The translations under genes were made by a program, and so were the position numbers. A stretch of 64,000 bases of DNA, from the NCBI RefSeq assembly GCF_030555055.1, contig NZ_JAMOAO010000001.1:4030001-4094000 (forward strand). Reading direction: 5' to 3'. The first letter of the stretch is position 1, and each line of letters begins with the position of its first letter. This document shows, in pieces, positions 16,057 to 23,993 of this stretch. Under the pieces are notes generated by a model. The model was not told the DNA's origin, ran no database searches, and saw nothing but the letters and a program-made list of their open reading frames with translations. Source of the stretch: Nocardiopsis sp. YSL2. GTDB taxonomy: Bacteria; Actinomycetota; Actinomycetes; Streptosporangiales; Streptosporangiaceae.

Positions 16057-16539
16057 CTAGACGCCCAGTTCCCGCTTGATGCGGTCGACGTGGCCGGTCG
16101 CCTTCACGTTGTAGAAGGCCCGCTCGACCTTGCCGTCGGTACCGACGATGATGGTGGAGCGGATCACGCCCTGCACGACGCGGCCGTAGTTCTTCTTCTC
16201 CCCGAAGGCGCCGTAGGCGCGCAGGGTCTCCTTGTCCGGGTCGCCGAGCAGGGTGAAGGTGAGGCCCTCCTTGTCCCGGAACCTGGCGAGTTTGTCCGCG
16301 GTGTCGGGGGAGACGCCCAGGACGGTGAACCCGGCGGAGTCGAAGTCGCGCAGGTTGTCGCGGAAGTCGCAGGCCTCCGTGGTGCAGCCGGGCGTCATGG
16401 CCGCGGGGTAGAAGTACAGCACGACACGCTTGCCGGTCTCGGCCAGGACCTCGCTGAGGGTCACGGGCTTGCCGTCGGCGTCGTCGAGGGTGAAGTCGGG
16501 TGCCGGGTCTCCGGTCTCCAGACGGATCGGGTCGCTCAC
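16057..16539 (-). CDS. bcp: thioredoxin-dependent thiol peroxidase Bcp/PrxQ
   Basis: This 160-residue peroxiredoxin reduces hydrogen and organic peroxides in the cytosol using thioredoxin. The peroxidatic Cys lies in MTPGCTTEACDFRDN, and the resolving Cys five residues later gives the CTTEAC pattern of atypical 2-Cys PrxQ enzymes. KRVVLYFYPAAMTPG and GVSPDTADKLARFRDKEGL are family-typical. The length is standard. It is a single gene, transcribed toward the tRNA in the same direction and divergent from the phosphatidyltransferase. Confidence 0.96.
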   Translation of the reverse strand: MSDPIRLETGDPAPDFTLDDADGKPVTLSEVLAETGKRVVLYFYPAAMTPGCTTEACDFRDNLRDFDSAGFTVLGVSPDTADKLARFRDKEGLTFTLLGDPDKETLRAYGAFGEKKNYGRVVQGVIRSTIIVGTDGKVERAFYNVKATGHVDRIKRELGV

Positions 16540-16760
16540 GTGGTGTTCCGTTCCTCTCGGGGTCGTGTGCCCCTCACACTAGCCATCCTGTCGGAGCGGG
16601 CGCTCGCGGTCTGTTGCGATTCCGGTTCGGTTGGTTCTCCGGGGCGGTGACCAGCCCTCTGATCACCTATTGTTGACCGCACTCATGTTCTGGCTGCAGA
16701 TGACCTCCAGCAGCAGGTTTCCGGAACACATCCGCTTCGCGTTGGGGAGTATTGGCGACG

Positions 16761-17861
16761 ATGCCTGGATTCACACTCGACGAGGTCAGGACCCGTACCC
16801 TCAAGGAGCGCGACTCCTGGTGGACGGTCTTCCTCGTGGACCCGATGGCGATCCGGCTCGTGCGTGTGGTGGCGAACCGGACGTCGGTCACGCCCAACCA
16901 GCTCACGGTGGCCGCGCTCTTCCTCGGGCTGGGCGCCGCGGTCTGCTTCGCGCTGGGCTACCGCCAGGCGCTGGCCCTGGGCGCCGTGCTCTATTTCCTG
17001 TGCTTCGTCGTGGACTGCGTGGACGGCAAGCTCGCGCGGCTCACCGGGTCGGAGTCCCTCATCGGCGCGTGGATGGACTACGTGTCCGACCGCTTCCGCG
17101 TGCTGGTGTGCGCGGTCGCGCTGATGGGCGGTCAGTACGTGCTGGCCCAGGAGGAGAACCCCGACTCCGCGCCCGTGGTCTACGTGTGGCTGGCCCTGGC
17201 CGTGGTCTTCATCGACATGCTGCGCTACCTGAACGCGCTGCAGGTGTACAAGCTGCGCCGCGAGATGCGCTCGCACCTGGCCGCCGCTCTGGAGCGGGCG
17301 CGTGCCACGCTGTCGATGCTGGAGCCCGACGACCGGGCGGGGGAGCGGCCGATGAGCGACGGGGGCGAGCAGGCCGTCCTGCGGCACGGCATCAGTGTGT
17401 TGGAGCAGATCCTGCACAGCCAGAACGAGCGTGAGGCGCGCAACCACCGCACGGCGGGCAAGCAGCCGGACCTGACCCTGCCCAAGGTCGACCTGCACCA
17501 GGAGTTCCGGACCCGCTTCCCCTGGTACCAGCGGTTCTGGGGGGCGCTGAACGCCCGTCGGATCCGCACGCACCTGGTCGGCGGCATCGAGTTCCAGATG
17601 GCGGTGTTCGTGATCGCGCCGCTGGCGATGGCGGTCTTCGCTATGCCGTCGCTGGTCGGCTGGATCGCTGCGGTCGCGGGCGTTTTGCTTCTCGCGTTCG
17701 AGATCGCCATCATCTATAAACTGTGGTTGTCCACGCGGGACTTCTTCCGCGTGGTCGACGGAATCGACGGCGCGCTGAGGTTCTCCGGTCCGTCCGACGG
17801 CGCGGAGGATGAGGGCCGGGGCACCGGCTCGGACACGGGTTCCCAGACCACGATGCGCTGA
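16761..17861 (+). CDS. CDP-alcohol phosphatidyltransferase family protein with C-terminal extension
   Basis: This membrane enzyme transfers a phosphatidyl group (or a related CDP-activated group) to an alcohol acceptor. The CAPT motif is complete: DCVDGKLAR, then eight residues, then GAWMDYVSD with its two Asp. The first half contains three or four membrane helices. It is longer than typical family members (366 residues): after a charged linker (HSQNEREARNHRTAGKQPD) come two more hydrophobic segments (AVFVIAPLAMAVFAM and LVGWIAAVAGVLLLAFEIAI). ATG 16761 is chosen because GGGGAG lies 11 bp upstream; a TTG at 16752 is too close to it. The acceptor alcohol cannot be named from sequence. DUF3618 follows 16 bp downstream. 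Confidence 0.88.
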   Translation: MPGFTLDEVRTRTLKERDSWWTVFLVDPMAIRLVRVVANRTSVTPNQLTVAALFLGLGAAVCFALGYRQALALGAVLYFLCFVVDCVDGKLARLTGSESLIGAWMDYVSDRFRVLVCAVALMGGQYVLAQEENPDSAPVVYVWLALAVVFIDMLRYLNALQVYKLRREMRSHLAAALERARATLSMLEPDDRAGERPMSDGGEQAVLRHGISVLEQILHSQNEREARNHRTAGKQPDLTLPKVDLHQEFRTRFPWYQRFWGALNARRIRTHLVGGIEFQMAVFVIAPLAMAVFAMPSLVGWIAAVAGVLLLAFEIAIIYKLWLSTRDFFRVVDGIDGALRFSGPSDGAEDEGRGTGSDTGSQTTMR

Positions 17862-17877
17862 TGGAGAGAGGCTGCCC

Positions 17878-18273
17878 ATGACGGCACGCGACACCGAACC
17901 GCGCCAGACCCCGGCCGAGGTCCAGGCCGAGATCGACCGCGAACAGCGGCGACTGGCCGAGACCCTGGACGAACTCGGCGAGCAGGCCCGCCCCGCGAAC
18001 ATCGCGCGCCGACAGGTCGCCAGGGCCAAGGAGCGGGGGACCCGTCTGGTGGACGAGGCACGCGCCCTGGTGGTCGGCGGCACCGTCCGCGTGGAGAGCC
18101 ACCTCGTGGAGCCCGAACAGGGCAGCATCCGCCTCAAGGGCGACGACGAGGTGGTGGCCACCTATGAGTCCCGCGGGAAGATGTCGACCGAGGCCCTGCT
18201 GCTGATGGCCGGCATCGGCGCGGTCGTCACCGTGGGCGTGGTTGCCTGGGCTGTACGCCGCAGGCGCGGTTAG
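17878..18273 (+). CDS. DUF3618 domain membrane protein
   Basis: The 131-residue protein starts with a DUF3618-type segment (EVQAEIDREQRRLAETLDEL), a short helical region found in actinobacterial envelope-associated proteins of unknown function. It ends in a single C-terminal membrane helix (ALLLMAGIGAVVTVGVVAWAV) and a basic RRRRG tail, so most of it faces the cytoplasm. The middle part is atypically beta-rich (RVESHLVEPEQGSIRLKGDD). The start ATG 17878 follows GGAGAGAGG. It probably shares a transcript with the phosphatidyltransferase and ends at the hairpin at 18288. Confidence 0.85.
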   Translation: MTARDTEPRQTPAEVQAEIDREQRRLAETLDELGEQARPANIARRQVARAKERGTRLVDEARALVVGGTVRVESHLVEPEQGSIRLKGDDEVVATYESRGKMSTEALLLMAGIGAVVTVGVVAWAVRRRRG

Positions 18274-18287
18274 AACATCGCTGGGAG

Positions 18288-18311
18288 GGGCCCGTGCACC
18301 GGCGCGGGCCC
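18288..18311 (+). terminator. hairpin terminator after the DUF3618 gene
   Basis: GGGCCCG at 18288-18294 pairs with CGGGCCC at 18305-18311 around a 10-nt loop, starting 15 bp after the stop. The stem is short but fully GC. Confidence 0.55.
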
Positions 18312-18372
18312 TTCGGCGTGTTCGGCGAAAACCCGTTGTACGGCGCTCGGGCGGCTGGGTAGCGTCGCGGCC

Positions 18373-19190
18373 ATGACCGAGGACTGGCTCCGCCTCAACC
18401 GGGAGAACTGGGACGACCGGGCGCGTGTGCACGCCGACAGCGACTTCTACGACCTGCCCGGGTTCCGCGCGGGCGCCTGCACGCTGCGGGAGTTCGAGCT
18501 TGCCGAGGTCGGGGACGTCTCCGGCCGCAGCCTTCTGCACCTGCAGTGCCACATGGGCCAGGACACGCTGTCCTGGGCGCGCCGCGGGGCGGCGGTGACC
18601 GGTGTGGACTTCTCCGAACCCGCGATCCGCACGGCCCGGGGGCTGCCGAGGACATCGGGAGGTCGGCCCGGTTCGTGGTCTCCGACGTCTACGGTGCGCC
18701 CGATGCCCTGGGCGGTGAGCGCTTCGACATCGTCTACACGGGGATCGGCGCCCTGGTGTGGCTGCCCGACCTCACCCGCTGGGCGGAGGTGGTGGCCGCC
18801 TCGCTCGACGTCGGCGGCTTCCTCTACCTCGCGGAGTTCCACCCCCTGACCGACATCCTGGGCGACGACGGCCTCAGCGTGGAGGAGGGCTACTTCGACG
18901 ACGGGGCCGAGGTGAGCGACTTCCCCTTCACCTACACGGGCGGCGGTGAACTCGCCAGCACGGTGACGGTCGAGTGGCGCCACCCTCTCGGGGACGTGGT
19001 GACCGCCCTGGCGGACGCCGGGCTGCGGATCGAGTTCTTGCACGAGCACGACGCCACGCTGTTCCAGCGCTACCCCGGACTGCGGCGTGACGGGGCCGGG
19101 CTGTACCGCTTCCCGCCCAGCCATCCGCGCATCCCGCTGATGTACTCGTTGCGGGCGCGTCAGAGGAAGGTCCGGCCCTCGCCCCGGTAG
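18373..19190 (+). pseudogene. class I SAM-dependent methyltransferase broken by one frameshift
   Basis: The N-terminal part (from ATG 18373) contains the SAM-binding motif LLHLQCHMGQDTLSWARRGA and VTGVDFSEPAI. After FSEPAIRTARG the sense continues only in another frame as AAEDIGRSARFVVSDVYGAP and on through a normal methyltransferase C-terminus ending MYSLRARQRKVRPSPR. The two frames join at a run of five G at 18638-18642; one extra G would give a continuous protein of about 272 residues. The frame change leaves two overlapping open frames (18373-18849 and one closing at 19190). It is either a real single-base deletion or a homopolymer sequencing error. No stop other than the shift interrupts it, and codon usage stays normal on both sides, so the loss is recent or artefactual. 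Confidence 0.85.
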
Positions 19191-20389
19191 GTGGGTGCCG
19201 TGCCCAGGTAGGCGCCGGTGTCGGAGTCGACCAGGTGCAGGGTGTCGAAGCGCTCGCACAGCTCCCCGGCCTTGGCGTGGCGCATCCACACGCGGTCGCC
19301 GATTCCGAGCCGGTCGGCCGCCGCGCCCAGCAGGGGGGTCTGGACCTCGCCCGCGCCCTCGTTGGCGGTGAGGGACAGCCCCGCGGGCAGGTGCGGCAGC
19401 GGTGCCCGGAACCGGTCGGCGGGGCCGGAGGCGGGGTATCCGCCGCCGAGCACCGTGGCCACCCCTCGGGCGGGGCGGCGCACGACGGGGAGCGCGTAGA
19501 GCGCGGCGGGGCGCCCGTCGAAGGACCGGTAGTGGTCGAACAGGTGAGGGTGGAAGAGCCCGGACCCGGCGGCGAGTTCGGTGACGGCCCGCTCCCGGCC
19601 GGTCGTGTGCAGGCTGCCGGTGCCGCCGCCGTTGACGAAGCGCGGGTCGGCCACCGCGCGCACGGCCCGTACGATCGCGGCGCGTCGCCGGGCCAGCTCG
19701 ATGGCGGAGCGGCGCTGGATACCGCGCAGGAGGCGGCCGTACAGGGGCCGTCCGGGCGGGGCGTCGCCGACTCCGGCGATCTGGCCCTCGTAGGCCATGA
19801 TGCCGTCCAGGACCAGTTCCGGGCGGCGCTGGACGGCCAGGGCGAGAGCGGAGGCCTGTGCGGGTGTGCGGATGGGCGAGCGGTAGCTGCCGATGCGCGC
19901 GGCGGAGCCGAACGGCTGCCAGCTGGTGTCGATGTCCAGGCACACCCTGATGCGCGGGGGCCGCGGGGTGTCGGAGGCGGCTTCGGCGACGGCGGAGGCG
20001 ATCAGGTCCAGGTGGGCGGTGTCGTCCACCATCAGGGTGATGACGCGGGCGGCGCCGGGGTCGCGGGCGAGCCGGACCAGGGCGTGGCGGTCGGCCGTGG
20101 GGTAGGCGACGAGGATGTCCTGGGCCAGGGGGTCGTCCGGGCCGCCGGAGGCGAGCCAGAGGGCCTCGGGGAGGGTGAAGGCCATGATCCCCGCGTAGCC
20201 GGGCAGTTCCAGGACGGTCCGGAGCAGGTCACGGCTGCGCACGGACTTGCTGGCGACGCGCACGGGTCGGCCGTGCGCGCGCCGGGTGAGCGCCGCGGCG
20301 TTGGCGCGGAACGCCGCGAGGTCGACCATGGCGAAGGGGGGCTCCAGGTCGCGTGTGGCGGCGTCGTAGGTCTCGCGCAGGCTTGTCAT
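19160..20389 (-). CDS. PLP-dependent amino acid deaminase/aldolase (alanine racemase N-terminal fold)
   Basis: The 409-residue enzyme belongs to the alanine racemase/D-threonine aldolase fold group. The PLP lysine is expected in RPVRVASKSVRSRDLL, after AMVDLAAFRANAAALTRRAH. The barrel segments RVCLDIDTSWQPFG and LDGIMAYEGQIAG, and the phosphate-binding NGGGTGSLHTT, are clear. The C-terminal beta domain has GIGDRVWMRHAKAGELCERF with His and Cys in the positions used for a metal in D-threonine aldolase-like enzymes. The physiological substrate is not determinable. Its 3' end overlaps the frameshifted methyltransferase by 31 bp in convergent orientation. Confidence 0.85.
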   Translation of the reverse strand: MTSLRETYDAATRDLEPPFAMVDLAAFRANAAALTRRAHGRPVRVASKSVRSRDLLRTVLELPGYAGIMAFTLPEALWLASGGPDDPLAQDILVAYPTADRHALVRLARDPGAARVITLMVDDTAHLDLIASAVAEAASDTPRPPRIRVCLDIDTSWQPFGSAARIGSYRSPIRTPAQASALALAVQRRPELVLDGIMAYEGQIAGVGDAPPGRPLYGRLLRGIQRRSAIELARRRAAIVRAVRAVADPRFVNGGGTGSLHTTGRERAVTELAAGSGLFHPHLFDHYRSFDGRPAALYALPVVRRPARGVATVLGGGYPASGPADRFRAPLPHLPAGLSLTANEGAGEVQTPLLGAAADRLGIGDRVWMRHAKAGELCERFDTLHLVDSDTGAYLGTAPTYRGEGRTFL

Positions 20390-20542
20390 GGCACGAGGAT
20401 GCCAGAACGTGAATGTTTTTCATATTGTCCGGAGTGCACGATTTCTCCTTGATGGGGCGTTCGCCGCCGTGAGCGGGTCGCCGGTCGCCGCGGTGCGGGA
20501 TCGGGCCCACGGCTTGCGCGGGGTCGATACCCTGGTATGTCA

Positions 20543-20556
20543 CGGCTGATCAGCCG
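20543..20556 (+). promoter_or_regulatory. 14-bp perfect palindrome upstream of purU
   Basis: CGGCTGATCAGCCG is fully self-complementary and lies 27 bp before the purU start, just after a possible -10 TATGTC. It may be an operator or an mRNA hairpin near the ribosome binding site (CAGGAGTGG). Function is inferred from position only. Confidence 0.35.
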
Positions 20557-20583
20557 GTCCGATCCCAGGAGTGGAACCTTTCC

Positions 20584-21471
20584 ATGAGTGAGCGCGAGTA
20601 CATTCTGACCCTTTCGTGCCCCGACAGCCGGGGCATCGTCGCGGCGGTGGCCAACCTGCTGTCCGACCACGGTTGCAACATCACCGAGAGTCAGCAGTAC
20701 GGCGACCACTACACCGGCCGGTTCTTCCTGCGGATGCAGTTCCTCGCGGAGTCAGGTGCGGACGGCGTGGTGGGCGAGGACGTCCTGCGAGGGGCGTTCG
20801 CCGCCCTGGCCGGGGACTTCGGCGAGGGGTCCGGCGACCCGGTCGTGGAGTGGAGCCTGCAGGCGACCGACGCGCGCCCCCGCATGATCGTGATGGTGTC
20901 CAAGTTCGGGCACTGCCTCAACGACCTGCTCTACCGCCAGCGCAGCGGCCTGCTGGACGTCGACATCGCGGCGGTGGTCTCCAACCACCCGGACCTGGAG
21001 TTCCTGGCCGACTCCTACGGTGTGGACTTCCACCACCTGCCGGTCAACGCCCGGACCAAGCCGGAGCAGGAGGCGCGGCTGCTGGAGCTGGTCGACTCCT
21101 ACGACGTGGACCTCGTCGTCCTGGCCCGGTACATGCAGGTGCTCTCGGAGCAGCTGTGCACCAAGATGTCCGGCCGGATCATCAACATCCACCACTCGTT
21201 CCTGCCGAGCTTCAAGGGCGCCCGTCCCTACCACCAGGCGCACGCGCGCGGGGTCAAGCTCATCGGTGCGACCGCCCACTACGTCACCGCCGATCTCGAC
21301 GAGGGGCCGATCATCGAGCAGGAGGTGTCCCGGGTGGCTCACACCGACAGCCCGGAGCGGCTGACGGCGATCGGCCGGGACCTGGAGTCCGTGGCGCTGG
21401 CGCGCGCGGTGAACTGGCATGCGCAACGCCGCGTCCTGATGAACGGTGGGAAGACCGTCATCTTCGCCTGA
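20584..21471 (+). CDS. purU: formyltetrahydrofolate deformylase PurU
   Basis: PurU hydrolyses 10-formyl-THF to formate and THF, balancing the one-carbon pool with the glycine cleavage genes 4 kb downstream. The 295-residue protein has an N-terminal ACT domain (YILTLSCPDSRGIVAAVANLL), the usual site of glycine/methionine regulation. The formyltransferase-like catalytic domain follows, with the catalytic Asn/His in NIHHSFLPSFKGARPYHQA and the Asp in ADLDEGPIIEQ. Length and order match the family exactly. A UUCG-loop terminator follows. Confidence 0.97.
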   Translation: MSEREYILTLSCPDSRGIVAAVANLLSDHGCNITESQQYGDHYTGRFFLRMQFLAESGADGVVGEDVLRGAFAALAGDFGEGSGDPVVEWSLQATDARPRMIVMVSKFGHCLNDLLYRQRSGLLDVDIAAVVSNHPDLEFLADSYGVDFHHLPVNARTKPEQEARLLELVDSYDVDLVVLARYMQVLSEQLCTKMSGRIINIHHSFLPSFKGARPYHQAHARGVKLIGATAHYVTADLDEGPIIEQEVSRVAHTDSPERLTAIGRDLESVALARAVNWHAQRRVLMNGGKTVIFA

Positions 21472-21512
21472 CCTCCACACGGCCGCGGCCGGGGAGTTTT
21501 TTCGGACACATC

Positions 21513-21532
21513 GGGGCGCCTTCGGGCGCCCC
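21513..21532 (+). terminator. UUCG-tetraloop terminator after purU
   Basis: GGGGCGCC-TTCG-GGCGCCCC forms a perfect 8-bp stem with a stable tetraloop, 41 bp after the purU stop, followed by the partly T-rich GTCGTCGTTTCT. Confidence 0.85.
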
Positions 21533-21588
21533 GTCGTCGTTTCTGGGCCCGGGTGGGTTTCCGGACAGGAATTGGGGCACAGATGGTA

Positions 21589-21618
21589 TTGACATGACCT
21601 TCGTGACCTGCGAATTAT
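21589..21618 (+). promoter_or_regulatory. candidate housekeeping promoter upstream of csbD
   Basis: TTGACA (21589-21594) and AATTAT (21613-21618) are separated by 18 bp in an unusually AT-rich stretch. The site is 137 bp before the csbD start, so a second, closer promoter is likely (see 21709). Confidence 0.4.
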
Positions 21619-21708
21619 CGCTTAGAGTACCTTGCCTGTAACTCAGAGTGTGTATATGGTGTGAATGGTTCCATACCCGTGCGGTCGCGTGGAGTACGCG
21701 GTCTGCGG

Positions 21709-21733
21709 GTTTCGGTCAGCTAATTCCGGGTCG
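21709..21733 (+). promoter_or_regulatory. candidate sigmaB-family promoter of csbD
   Basis: GTTT (21709-21712), a 15-bp spacer and GGGTCG (21728-21733) repeat the box and the spacing seen upstream of the osmoprotectant importer at 4144. It ends 22 bp before the csbD ATG. CsbD was originally named for sigmaB control in Bacillus, which fits. The hexamer departs from GGGTAY at two positions. Confidence 0.4.
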
Positions 21734-21755
21734 TGTGACCCGGCAGGGGGCACTC

Positions 21756-21956
21756 ATGGGCAAGCACTTCGACGACGCGGTCGGCAAGGGCAAGGAAGCG
21801 TTCGGCAAGGTCACGGGGGACCAGGGCACCGAGGCCGAGGGCAAGGTCGACCAGGCCAAGGGCCAGGCCAAGGACGCCGCGGACAAGGTCAAGGACAAGG
21901 CCGAGGAGCTCAAGGGCAAGGCCGCCGAGCGGATCAAGGACACCTTCGACCGCTGA
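21756..21956 (+). CDS. CsbD-family stress protein
   Basis: A 66-residue, very hydrophilic Lys/Asp/Glu-rich protein. It begins MGKHFDDAVGKGKEAFGKVT, followed by the CsbD-type core GDQGTEAEGKVDQAKGQAKD and an amphipathic Ala-rich helix to the end. CsbD proteins are small general-stress proteins with no known catalytic activity. The start ATG 21756 follows CAGGGGG. It sits 40 bp before the Asp23/AmaP locus in the same direction and may be co-transcribed with it. Confidence 0.9.
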   Translation: MGKHFDDAVGKGKEAFGKVTGDQGTEAEGKVDQAKGQAKDAADKVKDKAEELKGKAAERIKDTFDR

Positions 21957-21996
21957 CACCGTCACAGACCGTCTGACCACCGCGGAAGGGGAACCA

Positions 21997-22461
21997 GTGT
22001 CGGATACGAGGACCGAGGCCGGAGTGCCGGAAGCGCGCACCGGCGGACGCAGGGACACCGCGTCGCACAATGGCGCGGGCCGAACCCAGATCGCCGACGG
22101 CGTCGTGGCCAAGATCGCCGGCATGGCGGCCCGCGAGATCGGCGGGGTCTATGCCATGGGCGGCGGGGCGGCCCGCGCGGTCGGTGCCGTCAGAGACGCC
22201 ATGACCAGGGGGGACACCTCGGTCGCGCGCGGGGTGGCGGTCGAGGTCGGTGAGCGCCAGGCGGCCGTCGACATCGACGTGGTCGTCGAGTACGGCGCCG
22301 CCATCCAGGACCTGGCCGCGGCGGTGCGCCGCAACGTCACCTCGGCGGTCGAACGGATGACCGGGCTGGAGGTCACCGAGATCAACATCAAGGTGGACGA
22401 CATCCACCTGCCCGACGACGACGGCGACGAGGACGCTGCCTCCGAGCCGCGGGTCCAGTAG
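21997..22461 (+). CDS. Asp23/Gls24 family envelope stress protein
   Basis: First gene of the AmaP locus. The 154-residue protein carries one Asp23 (DUF322) domain from about residue 28: GRTQIADGVVAKIAGMAARE, then YAMGG, then AVDIDVVVEYGAAIQDLAAAV and EVTEINIKVDDIHLPDD. A disordered acidic tail (DDDGDEDAASEP) follows. Asp23 is an abundant cytosolic protein held at the membrane by AmaP in staphylococci and linked to envelope stress. The GTG start is preceded by GGAAGGGGAACCA. Its stop overlaps the next start by one base (TAGTG). Confidence 0.92.
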   Translation: MSDTRTEAGVPEARTGGRRDTASHNGAGRTQIADGVVAKIAGMAAREIGGVYAMGGGAARAVGAVRDAMTRGDTSVARGVAVEVGERQAAVDIDVVVEYGAAIQDLAAAVRRNVTSAVERMTGLEVTEINIKVDDIHLPDDDGDEDAASEPRVQ

Positions 22462-22781
22462 TGGAGGCCGACGCCCGGGACCCGGGCGAGGTGGCCCGGG
22501 GCATGGCGGAGGCCGTCGCCACTTGCCCGGACGTCGTGGCGCTGTCCACGGGAGGGTTCGGAACCCTCCAGACGCCCGTACCCGGCGGGCGGGTGCGCGG
22601 GGTCGCGGTCCGGGGCGACCACGTCGAGGTCGGCGTGGTCGTGCGCTTCGGCCGCCCGATCACGGACATCACCGCCGAGATCCGGGCCACCCTGGCACCG
22701 ATGGCGGTCGGCCGGGCCGTCCACGTCTATGTCGAGGACGTGGTCGCCGGGCTCGGAGGGGGTAGCCGCACGGGCGGCTGA
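22461..22781 (+). CDS. short Asp23-like protein
   Basis: A 106-residue protein whose GTG start shares a base with the preceding TAG. It aligns by pattern with the strand part of the Asp23 fold: PDVVALSTGGFGTLQTPVPG replaces the N-terminal helix region, and HVEVGVVVRFGRPITDITAEIRATL corresponds to the conserved DIDVVVEYG stretch. It lacks the IADGVV start motif. It is probably a diverged or truncated Asp23 paralogue acting with its neighbours; the family assignment rests mainly on context. Confidence 0.7.
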   Translation: MEADARDPGEVARGMAEAVATCPDVVALSTGGFGTLQTPVPGGRVRGVAVRGDHVEVGVVVRFGRPITDITAEIRATLAPMAVGRAVHVYVEDVVAGLGGGSRTGG

Positions 22782-22824
22782 GGGTGACAGGGTGCTGGAC
22801 ACAGCTGGACAAGAGGGGGAAGCC

Positions 22825-22998
22825 ATGTGGCCGATCGTTGGGTTGTCCTACGGGACGGTACTGGGTCTGGCCGGCGCGTTCGGCGGTTTCACGGCCTTCG
22901 CGCTGGTCCTGGTCCTCGGACTGGTCGGTTTCGTCGCGGGCCGGGCGATGGAGGGCGAGATCGACCTGGCCGAGATGTTCACGCGGCGATCGGCCTGA
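22825..22998 (+). CDS. small integral membrane protein, DUF2273-like
   Basis: This 57-residue protein is mostly two hydrophobic stretches (MWPIVGLSYGTVLGLAGAFG and GFTAFALVLVLGLVGFVAGR) and a short acidic C-terminus (GEIDLAEMF). Small DUF2273 membrane proteins of this shape typically accompany Asp23 and AmaP genes. ATG 22825 follows a strong GAGGGGGAAGCC site. It is a candidate extra membrane anchor for the Asp23 proteins. Confidence 0.8.
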   Translation: MWPIVGLSYGTVLGLAGAFGGFTAFALVLVLGLVGFVAGRAMEGEIDLAEMFTRRSA

Positions 22999-23006
22999 GG
23001 GGCACA

Positions 23007-23384
23007 GTGGCCGGAACACGAACCGACGCGGTACCCCGCCAGCGTGTCGAGACGGAGCCGCCGGGATCGGCCGGGCGGCACCGCGAGAGCGGTGCCGCCC
23101 GGGACCCGGGCGGCCGGACCGACATCGCCTCGGGCGTGATCGAGAAGGCGGCGGCCCGCGCCGTGCGCGAGGTGGACGGGGCGAGCGCGGTCCGCGCCCG
23201 ACCCGTCCGCGCCAGGACGAGCGGCCGCGTCGTCCTGCTGCGGCTGCGGATCGCCGTGCGCTACCCCCGGGCCACACGCGAGGTCGCGGCCCGGGTGCGT
23301 GAGCACGTCAAGGACCGGGTCGAGTGGACGACCGGCATGACCGTCCACCACATCGACATCGAGATCGCGGAGTTGGTGCGCTGA
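23007..23384 (+). CDS. Asp23/Gls24 family protein, second full paralogue
   Basis: A 125-residue Asp23-domain protein: after a charged, disordered N-terminus come GRTDIASGVIEKAAARAVRE, VVLLRLRIAVRYPRATREVA and the conserved C-terminal GMTVHHIDIEIAEL. GTG 23007 is 8 bp after the preceding stop, with TGAGGGG as ribosome binding site. The N-terminal 40 residues are unlike those of the first paralogue, suggesting distinct partners within the same layer. Confidence 0.85.
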   Translation: MAGTRTDAVPRQRVETEPPGSAGRHRESGAARDPGGRTDIASGVIEKAAARAVREVDGASAVRARPVRARTSGRVVLLRLRIAVRYPRATREVAARVREHVKDRVEWTTGMTVHHIDIEIAELVR

Positions 23385-23385
23385 C

Positions 23386-23991
23386 ATGACCACCGTCGAA
23401 GAGGTGCTCGGCCGCCCGGACCACGGCATGGAGCGGAAGGCGACACGGGTGGCGGTCCACACCTTCCGTCCCCGCCGGTCGTGGCCCGCGGTGATCACGG
23501 GGCTGGCGATCCTGACGGCGGCCGTGGTGTCGGCCGCCGAGGTCATCTCCGCCCTGGCCGGGAGCCCGCTGCGGCTGATCCCCGTCGGACGCGCCGGGGA
23601 GTTCGCCGCCACCACGACCTGGTCGCAGCCGTCGGTGCAGATCGCCTCCGCGGCCCTGGCACTGATCGGGCTGGCACTGATCGTCCTGGCCCTCGCTCCG
23701 GGCCGGAGCCGGTGGACGGCCCTGCGCACCGGCGATCCGGCACTGGTGGTCGGCCTGACGCGGCCCGCGCTGCGCCGGACGGTGAGCGCGGCGGCCCAGG
23801 AGGTCGGCGGCGTCGAGGGCGCGCACGTGGTGGTCCGCGGCCACCGGCTGCGAGTGCACGTCCGCACCGGAATGCGGACGTCGGAAGGGCTGGCCGAGGA
23901 GGTGACCGCGGCGGTGGAGCGGCGGCTGGAGGAGTTGGCGCCGCTGCGCAGCATGCGGATCGTCACGCACGTGCGGCACGCGGAGGGTTGA
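23386..23991 (+). CDS. DUF6286-type membrane protein of the Asp23 locus
   Basis: The 201-residue protein has two membrane helices (about residues 32-56, VITGLAILTAAVVSAAEVIS, and about 85-105, ASAALALIGLALIVLALAPG) with a short loop between. A cytosolic C-terminal domain follows (LRRTVSAAAQEVGGVEGAHV onward) that resembles the Asp23 fold, ending SMRIVTHVRHAEG. DUF6286 is a name I recall for this actinobacterial family; treat it as tentative. It starts 1 bp after the preceding stop, so translation is coupled. It could anchor Asp23 proteins in parallel with AmaP. Confidence 0.75.
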   Translation: MTTVEEVLGRPDHGMERKATRVAVHTFRPRRSWPAVITGLAILTAAVVSAAEVISALAGSPLRLIPVGRAGEFAATTTWSQPSVQIASAALALIGLALIVLALAPGRSRWTALRTGDPALVVGLTRPALRRTVSAAAQEVGGVEGAHVVVRGHRLRVHVRTGMRTSEGLAEEVTAAVERRLEELAPLRSMRIVTHVRHAEG

Positions 23992-23993
23992 CG

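Noticed and set aside
15580..16060. Several open frames spanning the repeat block and the tRNA.
   Set aside because: They read through the repeats, the tRNA and its terminator, lack ribosome binding sites and show no protein family.
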